From NCBI GenBank assembly GCA_014872655.1, contig WHHJ01000078.1, positions 1 to 6,370 of the forward strand: a DNA stretch of 6,370 nucleotides, read 5' to 3'. This document shows, piece after piece, positions 1 through 5,519 of the stretch. Made by a program: the position numbers and the translations under genes. The stretch is from Clostridia bacterium (GTDB lineage Bacteria > Bacillota > Clostridia > Oscillospirales > UBA644). Numbering within the stretch: position 1 is the stretch's first letter; each line of letters begins with the position of its first letter. The notes below the pieces were generated by a model. The model was not told the DNA's origin, did not search any database, and saw nothing but the letters and a program-made list of their open reading frames with translations.

Positions 1-30
1 TTGGCTCCAAAACAATATACCATCTATAAA
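1..30 (+). promoter_or_regulatory. possible promoter for the PFOR gene
   Basis: A weak -35-like TTGGCT at 1-6 lies 18 bp before a -10-like TATAAA at 25-30, which would place transcription start near 37 and leave a leader of about 20 nt. The -35 matches the sigma-70 consensus at only four of six positions and sits on the window edge, so the true promoter may lie further upstream. The A/T-rich stretch 20-45 offers other -10-like hexamers. Confidence 0.3.
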
Positions 31-45
31 TTATATACATTTTTT

Positions 46-52
46 AGGAGGG
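46..52 (+). promoter_or_regulatory. ribosome binding site of the PFOR gene
   Basis: AGGAGGG at 46-52 ends 5 nt before ATG at 58. It decides the start. The reading frame stays open to the TTG at position 1, but the 19 extra residues it would add are unlike PFOR N termini, whereas translation from 58 gives the family-typical Met-(basic)-Lys-Met-Lys-Thr-Met-Asp-Gly opening. Confidence 0.9.
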
Positions 53-57
53 TTCCC

Positions 58-3000
58 ATGGGAAGAAAAATGAAAACGATGGACGGTAACAACGCTGCCG
101 CACACGTTTCGTATGCGTTCACGGAAGTTGCTGCTATCTATCCGATTACACCGTCTTCTGTCATGGCAGAAGTGACAGATACCTGGTCTGCAAAAGGTGC
201 GAAAAACATCTTCGGCCAAAATGTAAAAGTGGCGGAAATGCAGTCTGAAGCCGGTGCGGCTGGTGCAGTGCACGGTTCCTTGTCTGCCGGTGCGTTGACG
301 ACTACATATACGGCATCTCAGGGTCTTTTGCTGATGATCCCGAACATGTACAAAATTGCCGGAGAATTGCTTCCGAATGTTATTCATGTTTCTGCCAGAG
401 CTTTGGCAACGCATGCACTTTCGATTTTTGGTGATCATTCGGACGTTATGGCATGCCGTCAGACCGGTTATGCAATGCTTGCATCAAGCAGTGTACAGGA
501 GGTTATGGATTTAGGTGCCGTTGCTCATTTGGCAACCATTAAAGGCAGAGTACCGTTTATCCACTTCTTTGACGGATTTAGAACTTCACATGAAATCCAA
601 AAGATTGAAGTTTGGGATTATGATGACCTGAAAGATATGGTTGACATGGATGCCGTAAAAGCATTTAAGGCTCGGGCGTTGAATCCGGAGCATCCTGTTC
701 TGAAAGGTTCTGCACAGAACCCTGATATTTTCTTCCAGGCTAAAGAAGCTGGTAATCAATATTATGAAAATATTGTTGGTGTTGTAGAAGATTACATGAA
801 TCAGGTCAACAAAAAGGCCAATAAGAATTATCACTTGTTTGACTACTATGGTGCACCGGATGCAGAGCGTGTGATTATTGCTATGGGCTCTGTTTGTGAC
901 GCGGCAGAAGAGACGATTGACTACATGATGGCCAGAGGTGAAAAAGTCGGTTTAATCAAGGTTAGACTGTACAGACCGTTCTCTGCAAAGCATTTGATTG
1001 CTGCCATCCCTGAAACGGTGAAGTCGATCGCTGTTTTAGACAGAACCAAGGAACCCGGTGCAATTGGTGAGCCTTTGTATCTGGATGTTGTTGCGGCTCT
1101 TGCCGGTTCGAAGTTCGCAAACGCTGTCATTGTCGGCGGCCGTTATGGTTTAGGTTCTAAAGACACGACTCCGGGGCAGATTATTGCCGTGTATGACAAC
1201 TTGAAGGCAGCAGAGCCGAAACACAACTTTACGATCGGTATCAATGATGATTTAACGCACCTGAGCTTACCTGTTACAGAGCATCCTGAAACTGCAGCTC
1301 CGGGTACGACAGAATGTAAGTTCTGGGGTCTTGGCTCTGACGGTACGGTAGGCGCTAATAAAAACTCCATTAAAATTATCGGTGACCATACGGATATGTA
1401 TGCACAGGCATATTTTGAGTATGACTCGAAAAAATCTGGTGGTGTAACAAAATCTCACTTAAGATTTGGTACTTCTCCGATTCGTTCGACTTATTATGTA
1501 TCGAAAGCTGATTTTGTAGCATGTCATAATCTTTCGTATGTGGACAAGTATGATATGACCTCTGATTTAAAAGAGGGCGCATCGATGTTGTTAAATACGG
1601 ATTGGTCTGTAGAAGAATTGACGCAGAGATTGCCGGCTAAAATGAAGCGCGATATTGCACAAAAACATGTGAACTTCTATACAGTAGACGGTGTTGGTAT
1701 TGCGAAAGAAATTGGTCTGGGCAACAGAATCAATATGATTTTACAGGCAGCTTTCTTTAAGATTGCTAATATTATTCCGATTGATGATGCTGTAAAATAT
1801 ATGAAAGAAGCTGTGGTTCGTTCTTACGGTAAGAAAGGCGAACAGGTTGTTAATCAGAACTACGCAGCGATTGACCAAGGTATTGCCAATGTGAAAAAAG
1901 TAGATTATCCGGCATCTTGGGCCGAGGCAGAAGATACCCCCGTTGTACACGATGTGGATGCGGCGTGCCCGAACCTGAAGTCTTATGTAGAAGAAGTTTT
2001 GATCCCGGCCAATGCACAAAAAGGCGACGATATCACGGTTTCTACTTTGGCTAAATGGGTTGACGGAGCTCTTCCGCAGGGTACGGCTGCTTTTGAAAAA
2101 CGCGGCGCTGCTGTTGATGTTCCGGAATGGGATTTGACAAAATGTATCCAGTGTGGTCAATGTTCTTATGTTTGTCCGCATGCGGTTATTCGTCCGTTTG
2201 CATTGAATGACGAAGAACTGAAAAATGCACCGGAAGGATTTAAGTCCAAGCCGATGATTGGAAAAGGAACCGAAGGATTGCATTTTGCTATCAGCATTTC
2301 TGTTTTGGATTGTACAGGATGCGGAAGCTGTGTCAATGTATGTCCGGCTAAAGAAAAGGCTATTACAATGAAGAGTCTGGATTCTCAAAGACAAGAACAG
2401 GCAAACTTCGATTATGCCTTTAAGCATGTTGCAGAAAAAGAACTTCCGTTTAATAAGAATTCTGTAAAAGGATCTCAGTTCAAACAACCGTTGCTTGAGT
2501 TCAGCGGTGCTTGCGGCGGATGTGGCGAAACACCGTATGCAAAACTGGTTACCCAGTTGTTTGGCGACAGAATGATGATCTCCAACGCAACAGGATGTTC
2601 TTCGATTTGGGGCGGTTCGGCTCCTTCGACGCCGTATACCGTAAATAAACAGGGACATGGTCCGGCTTGGGCAAACTCTTTGTTTGAAGATAATGCAGAG
2701 CATGGATACGGTATGTTCTTGGCTACCAAGCAGCGCCAGGATAAAATGGCGGATGTTGTTAGCGAATTGGCAGCAAAAGACACGCCGGCAGAGTTTGGCA
2801 TTAAAGAGGCTTGCGAAGCATGGCTGGCCGGCAGAGAAGATGCGGATGCATCCAAGGCCGCAGCAGAAAAATTGCTGGCAGCTGTTGACAAGGCATTGAC
2901 CGGTTGCAAGGCAGACGGTTGCGAATGTGCTGAGCTGTGTAAATATATTAAAGAAAACTCCGATATGCTGGTGAAGAAGTCGTTGTGGATCTTTGGTGGA

Positions 3001-3627
3001 GACGGATGGGCATACGATATCGGATTTGGCGGTTTGGATCATGTGTTGGCATCCGGTGAAGACGTCAACGTTTTGGTCTTCGATACCGAGGTTTACTCTA
3101 ATACAGGCGGTCAGGCTTCTAAGTCCACTCCGACAGGTTCTGTAGCACAATTTGCGGCTGCCGGAAAAGGTCAGAAGAAGAAAGACCTGGCTGGTATTGC
3201 GATGACCTATGGATATGTCTATGTTGCATCGATTGCGATGGGTGCAGATTACAATCAAACTATCAAAGCTATCAGTGAAGCGGAAAGCTATCATGGCCCC
3301 TCTTTGATCATCGCCTATGCACCGTGTATCAATCACGGTATCAAAGGTGGTTTGAAGAACGCTATGAGCGAGGCGAAAGCGGCTGTCGCAGCTGGATATT
3401 GGAACTTGTTCCGGTTTGATCCGCGTTTGGCAGCAGAAGGCAAGAAAGCGTTTACGCTGGACAGCAAAGCGCCTACGGCTGAATATTCTGACTTTATCAA
3501 AAATGAAGTTCGTTACAGTGCTTTGGAGCGTACGTTCCCAGAGCGTGCCGGCAAACTGTTTGAGAAAGCAGAAAAAGAAGCGAAGGCAAGATATGAACAT
3601 TTGGTTGAACTGAATGAACAGAAATAA
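58..3627 (+). CDS. nifJ: pyruvate:ferredoxin (flavodoxin) oxidoreductase, single-chain
   Basis: This cytoplasmic thiamine-diphosphate, iron-sulfur enzyme converts pyruvate and CoA to acetyl-CoA and CO2 and reduces ferredoxin or flavodoxin. The 1189-aa protein is full length for the one-chain family (about 1170-1200 aa). The N-terminal domain carries YPITPSS at residues 28-34. A two-cluster ferredoxin domain has CxxCxxCxxxCP motifs at C696/699/702/706 and C752/755/758/762. The proximal-cluster ligands are C819 and C822 (ACGGCGE), C847 (NATGC) and C1090 (APCINHG). The ThDP-binding segment runs from GDG at 981-983 to SNTGGQ with N1015. It lacks the long C-terminal extension known from Desulfovibrio africanus PFOR. 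An unusual CX4CXCX3C group (C950, 955, 957, 961) lies just before the ThDP motif. The gene is followed directly by a strong terminator, so it is probably monocistronic or last in its operon. Identity is very secure; the physiological electron acceptor is unknown. Confidence 0.97.
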   Translation: MGRKMKTMDGNNAAAHVSYAFTEVAAIYPITPSSVMAEVTDTWSAKGAKNIFGQNVKVAEMQSEAGAAGAVHGSLSAGALTTTYTASQGLLLMIPNMYKIAGELLPNVIHVSARALATHALSIFGDHSDVMACRQTGYAMLASSSVQEVMDLGAVAHLATIKGRVPFIHFFDGFRTSHEIQKIEVWDYDDLKDMVDMDAVKAFKARALNPEHPVLKGSAQNPDIFFQAKEAGNQYYENIVGVVEDYMNQVNKKANKNYHLFDYYGAPDAERVIIAMGSVCDAAEETIDYMMARGEKVGLIKVRLYRPFSAKHLIAAIPETVKSIAVLDRTKEPGAIGEPLYLDVVAALAGSKFANAVIVGGRYGLGSKDTTPGQIIAVYDNLKAAEPKHNFTIGINDDLTHLSLPVTEHPETAAPGTTECKFWGLGSDGTVGANKNSIKIIGDHTDMYAQAYFEYDSKKSGGVTKSHLRFGTSPIRSTYYVSKADFVACHNLSYVDKYDMTSDLKEGASMLLNTDWSVEELTQRLPAKMKRDIAQKHVNFYTVDGVGIAKEIGLGNRINMILQAAFFKIANIIPIDDAVKYMKEAVVRSYGKKGEQVVNQNYAAIDQGIANVKKVDYPASWAEAEDTPVVHDVDAACPNLKSYVEEVLIPANAQKGDDITVSTLAKWVDGALPQGTAAFEKRGAAVDVPEWDLTKCIQCGQCSYVCPHAVIRPFALNDEELKNAPEGFKSKPMIGKGTEGLHFAISISVLDCTGCGSCVNVCPAKEKAITMKSLDSQRQEQANFDYAFKHVAEKELPFNKNSVKGSQFKQPLLEFSGACGGCGETPYAKLVTQLFGDRMMISNATGCSSIWGGSAPSTPYTVNKQGHGPAWANSLFEDNAEHGYGMFLATKQRQDKMADVVSELAAKDTPAEFGIKEACEAWLAGREDADASKAAAEKLLAAVDKALTGCKADGCECAELCKYIKENSDMLVKKSLWIFGGDGWAYDIGFGGLDHVLASGEDVNVLVFDTEVYSNTGGQASKSTPTGSVAQFAAAGKGQKKKDLAGIAMTYGYVYVASIAMGADYNQTIKAISEAESYHGPSLIIAYAPCINHGIKGGLKNAMSEAKAAVAAGYWNLFRFDPRLAAEGKKAFTLDSKAPTAEYSDFIKNEVRYSALERTFPERAGKLFEKAEKEAKARYEHLVELNEQK

Positions 3628-3628
3628 T

Positions 3629-3672
3629 GTAAAACAAAAGGTCCTCCGATATCGGAGGACCTTTTGTTTTAC
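3629..3672 (+). terminator. terminator of the PFOR gene: 44-bp perfect palindrome
   Basis: The two 22-nt arms (3629-3650 and 3651-3672) are exactly complementary, with core GGTCCTCC / GGAGGACC and A-rich/T-rich flanks. In RNA this gives a GC-rich stem with a tight central turn, followed by CUUUUGUUUU, starting 1 nt after the stop codon. Because of the symmetry it can act as an intrinsic terminator on either strand, so it may also block transcription arriving from the opposing decarboxylase unit. Confidence 0.9.
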
Positions 3673-3884
3673 GGATGGATTTTTAGCATGATCGTATGCA
3701 CAATGATCGGCGCAGGGGAAACTTATTTTATGGATACCAAAAATCTGCGTTTATGTCGTCGATCTAAAAAATTTGAGTGTATGGAAAAGTATTGATGTGT
3801 TGCAGCGTGTCAAGAATAAGAAGTAATGAAATGTTGATTAAACTGCATATGTGTGCAGAATGGTTTAAAAAAAGAGACTACGGC
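3673..3884. other. non-coding gap between two convergent terminators
   Basis: This 212-bp stretch lies between the terminators of the converging PFOR and decarboxylase units. I see no gene with a ribosome binding site on either strand. It holds a possible frameshifted coding remnant (entered separately) and a small inverted repeat CTGCA-N6-TGCAG at 3843-3858 with no T-tract behind it. On the - strand a TTGACA-like hexamer occurs near 3805-3815, but no good -10 follows at the right distance. Confidence 0.5.
3688..3826 (+). pseudogene. possible frameshifted remnant of a short coding region
   Basis: Two overlapping + frames look weakly coding-like. From 3688 a 35-codon frame reads MIVCTMIGAGETYF... 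and ends at TGA 3793. In the neighbouring frame, 3707-3826 is open, and its last part (YVVDLKNLSVWKSIDVLQRV, from 3752) has ordinary codons and alternating hydrophobic residues, ending in a lysine-rich tail and TAA at 3824. Switching frames near 3751 would join them. There is no ribosome binding site before 3688 and no family I recognise. It could equally be chance in spacer DNA, so confidence is low. Confidence 0.2.
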
Positions 3885-3917
3885 AAAAAGGCCACCCATA
3901 TAGCTGGGTGGCCTTTT
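3885..3917 (-). terminator. intrinsic terminator of the decarboxylase beta/small-subunit operon
   Basis: A perfect 13-bp stem (arms 3886-3898 and 3905-3917, core GGCCACCCA / TGGGTGGCC) has a 6-nt loop. Reading on the - strand the stem ends in a run of five T (3889-3885), 13 nt beyond the small-subunit stop codon. The + strand also ends in TTTT, so some bidirectional activity is likely. Confidence 0.92.
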
Positions 3918-3930
3918 ATTGCATAAAGCT

Positions 3931-4083
3931 TTATTCTTGTGTTTTTTTCTTTTTGCTGAATACTTTATTCAGAGCCGCAACAAGCAGGGAAATAATGGCA
4001 ATGACAATAAAAATTCCCAACATGCCAAGCCCCATTACTTCTAAAGACTTAATAAATAAGTTTACATCGATGAAATTACTCAT
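3931..4083 (-). CDS. OadG-like small membrane subunit of a sodium-pump decarboxylase
   Basis: This 50-aa protein starts at ATG 4083, 8 nt after a strong AAGGAGG (4092-4098), and lies 19 bp downstream of the beta-subunit gene. It has a short N-terminal segment, one hydrophobic membrane span (about residues 17-38, rich in Gly, Ile, Leu and Val) and a basic tail with four consecutive lysines at 44-47. This is the layout of the N-terminal part of OadG/gamma or MmdD/delta subunits, which stabilise the complex and help attach the peripheral carboxyltransferase to the membrane beta subunit. It lacks the longer C-terminal domain of those subunits; in size it resembles the tiny epsilon subunit described for Veillonella methylmalonyl-CoA decarboxylase. 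The assignment rests on topology, size and gene position rather than a diagnostic motif. An ATG at 4090 is excluded because its frame stops after four codons. Confidence 0.75.
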   Translation of the reverse strand: MSNFIDVNLFIKSLEVMGLGMLGIFIVIAIISLLVAALNKVFSKKKKTQE

Positions 4084-4102
4084 AGATCATGCCTCCTTAC
4101 TG

Positions 4103-5251
4103 TTAAACCAAAAAGATGCCTTCGACCAGGCTGATAATCAAGCCGCCGGCAATAACAGATGCAATTTGCCCGGATACATTTACGCCGGCTGCATGCATTA
4201 GTAAGAAATTCTGAGGATCTTCTTTTAATCCCATCTTATGGATGACTCTGGAGGACATCGGGAAAGCAGAGATGCCGGCAGCACCAATCATCGGGTTGAT
4301 TTTTTTCTTGGAGAAGAGATTGATCAGTTTTGCAAACAAAACGCCGCCGATCGTATCAAAGATAAAGGCAATTAACCCTAACAGCAAAATCATAATTGTT
4401 TGCCAGGTTAAAAAGGCTTCATAATTCATTCTGGCCGCAATTGTCAAACCAAGTAAAATAGTAACCAGGTTTGCCAATACTTTTTGTGCGGTTTCGGACA
4501 GCGAGTCTAACACACCGCATTCGCGAATCAAGTTTCCAAACATCAAGAAACCGACAAGGGCTACAGAATTAGGAGAAACCAGTCCTGCAATAACGGTAAC
4601 GATAATGGGGAACAAGATTCGTACCGTTTTGGAAACATCTTTTTGAACATATTCCATTTTAATCCGACGTTCTTTTTGGGTAGTAACTAATTTGATAGCA
4701 GCCGGCTGGATAATTGGAACCAAAGCCATATAGGAATAAGCCGCAACCATGATGGCACCCATATATTTACTGTTAAAATACTGTGCTACAAAAATCGATG
4801 TCGGACCGTCTGCCGCGCCGATAATCGCAACGGATGCTGCGTCTGTGATATCAAATCCCAGCATCGGAGAGATCAAAGCTGCGATAGAAAAGGTAAAGAA
4901 AATACCAAACTGTGCTGCAGCACCGAATAAAAACAGTTTAGGATTGGAAAGCAGCGGACCGAAGTCAATCATCGCGCCGATTCCGATAAATAATAATAGG
5001 GGAAACAGTTCGTTTGCAATTCCCGCATTAAATAATGTTGTGATTGGGCCCTCTGCGCTAATAACTCCTGTGCTGGCTGCCAACGGTAAATTGACTAAAA
5101 TGGCACCGAAGCCTAATGGGAGCAGAAGAGTTGGTTCCATATCTTTTTTGATTGCCAGAAAAATTAGAATTCCGCCAATGACCCACATAATCACCATTTT
5201 TGCCCAGTCCATAGCGGGAATTTGTAATAGATGTTCTACTAATGCCTGCAT
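4103..5251 (-). CDS. sodium ion-translocating decarboxylase, beta subunit (OadB/MmdB/GcdB family)
   Basis: This integral membrane subunit decarboxylates carboxyl-biotin and uses the energy to export Na+. The 382-aa length fits the short beta subunits (about 370-400 aa). Family hallmarks are the MEPTLLLPLGFGAIL segment at 38-52, GAMIDFGPLLSNP at 92-104, GAADGPTSIF at 145-154 (D148 corresponds to the essential Na+-coupling Asp of the family), INPMIGAAGISAFP at 318-331 and the C-terminal HAAGVNVSGQIAS at 353-365. Multiple hydrophobic spans cover most of the protein. The start at 5251 follows AGGAGG at 5257-5262 with a 5-nt gap. The substrate (oxaloacetate, methylmalonyl-CoA, glutaconyl-CoA or malonyl-type) cannot be told from beta alone, because specificity lies in the carboxyltransferase, which is not in the window. 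Co-transcription with the small subunit is likely. A terminator inside the leader suggests expression is attenuated. Confidence 0.93.
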   Translation of the reverse strand: MQALVEHLLQIPAMDWAKMVIMWVIGGILIFLAIKKDMEPTLLLPLGFGAILVNLPLAASTGVISAEGPITTLFNAGIANELFPLLLFIGIGAMIDFGPLLSNPKLFLFGAAAQFGIFFTFSIAALISPMLGFDITDAASVAIIGAADGPTSIFVAQYFNSKYMGAIMVAAYSYMALVPIIQPAAIKLVTTQKERRIKMEYVQKDVSKTVRILFPIIVTVIAGLVSPNSVALVGFLMFGNLIRECGVLDSLSETAQKVLANLVTILLGLTIAARMNYEAFLTWQTIMILLLGLIAFIFDTIGGVLFAKLINLFSKKKINPMIGAAGISAFPMSSRVIHKMGLKEDPQNFLLMHAAGVNVSGQIASVIAGGLIISLVEGIFLV

Positions 5252-5256
5252 GCTTA

Positions 5257-5262
5257 CCTCCT
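5257..5262 (-). promoter_or_regulatory. ribosome binding site of the decarboxylase beta gene
   Basis: AGGAGG on the - strand, 5 nt before ATG at 5251, fixes the start. It lies about 28 nt downstream of the leader terminator T-run and outside its stem, so control by that hairpin would be at transcription rather than by masking this site. Confidence 0.85.
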
Positions 5263-5289
5263 GATAATCCGAGTAGTCGAAATAGACAG

Positions 5290-5346
5290 AAAAAAGACTT
5301 TTATTGCATGAAATAAAACTTATTATTTACACACAATAAAAGTCTT
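5290..5346 (-). terminator. leader terminator upstream of the decarboxylase beta gene
   Basis: A perfect 13-bp inverted repeat (AAGACTTTTATTG / CAATAAAAGTCTT; 5334-5346 and 5294-5306) is followed on the - strand by four more T, giving a run of six with the stem end. The 27-nt loop can itself form an AAATAA/TTATTT helix, prolonging the hairpin. It lies inside the 5' leader, between the likely promoter and the ribosome binding site of the beta gene. It is therefore an attenuator candidate rather than the end of the aldolase unit alone. The stem is A/T-rich, which may make it easy to disrupt. Confidence 0.8.
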
Positions 5347-5447
5347 GCTGATTTCAAGTATAATGCGGGGCTTGTGTGCCCGTGTTTGTCGTCACTATAC
5401 TAAAAGATCCTTTGATAAAAGAATCCTTTTCGCTACTCCCTTTTATT
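5335..5447 (-). ncRNA. structured mRNA leader, putative riboswitch or attenuator of unknown class
   Basis: Reading the - strand from the predicted transcript start (about 5447), the leader contains the following. AATAAAAG at its very 5' end can pair with CTTTTATT in the terminator's 5' arm (5335-5342), a possible antiterminator. Next come two near-identical 13/14-nt units (5416-5429 and 5401-5413). Then a 9-bp stem P1 (5393-5401 with 5357-5365) encloses a 10-nt one-sided bulge ACGACAAACA and a small hairpin, CGGG/CCCG or GGGC/GCCC (5366-5371 with 5378-5382). The small-hairpin loop CACACAA is complementary to TTGTGTG at the loop side of the terminator stem. No T-box motif or other class I know is recognisable. 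The foldings are drawn by eye; ligand and function are unknown. Confidence 0.55.
5401..5429 (-). repeat. tandem near-identical repeat in the decarboxylase leader
   Basis: AAAGGATTCTTTTA and AAAGGATCTTTTA (- strand) lie 2 bp apart and differ by a single inserted T. Each is roughly self-complementary, and together they can form one hairpin (AAAAG-ATTC with GGAT-CTTTT, one bulged G). It may be part of the leader fold or a double protein-binding site near the transcription start. Confidence 0.5.
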
Positions 5448-5453
5448 ACTTAT

Positions 5454-5482
5454 ATTATAGCAGATTTTCCCAAAAAAATAAA
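5454..5482 (-). promoter_or_regulatory. promoter of the decarboxylase operon (extended -10)
   Basis: On the - strand, TGC-TATAAT (5454-5462) is a perfect -10 with the extended TG motif. The -35 region at 17-bp spacing is only TTTATT (5477-5482), which is typical of extended -10 promoters. Transcription would begin near 5447, giving a leader of about 195 nt before the beta start codon. Confidence 0.65.
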
Positions 5483-5519
5483 TACATATATAAAAAAATT
5501 TAAAAATTTCTGTGTTTAT
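5470..5519 (-). terminator. weak possible terminator after the aldolase gene
   Basis: Just after the aldolase stop codon, AATAAA-c-ACA can pair with TGT-a-TTTATT about 25 nt later, followed by a run of T. The stem is A/T-only apart from one C-G pair and the loop is large, so termination would be inefficient. Some read-through into the decarboxylase leader is possible. Confidence 0.25.

Noticed and set aside
1..57. N-terminal extension of PFOR from TTG at position 1
   Set aside because: The frame is open, but the residues are unlike the family and the strong AGGAGGG at 46-52 lies inside this stretch, pointing to ATG 58.
1741..3600. 619-codon open frame on the - strand inside the PFOR gene
   Set aside because: It is antisense to a full-length, motif-complete PFOR. 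The product is rich in Cys, Arg, Phe and Ser with no recognisable domain, and there is no start context. It is a codon-bias shadow.
3843..3858. Small inverted repeat CTGCA-N6-TGCAG
   Set aside because: A five-pair stem with no T-run or gene boundary beside it; not convincing as terminator or operator.
4749..5264. 171-codon open frame on the + strand over the beta-subunit gene
   Set aside because: Antisense to a well-supported membrane protein; its composition (Pro, Asn, Ile, Ala repeats) mirrors the beta codons and it has no ribosome binding site.
5252..5459. T-box leader in front of the decarboxylase gene
   Set aside because: The conserved T-box sequence (AGGGTGGNACCGCG) and the antiterminator arrangement are absent, and the target is not an amino-acid gene.
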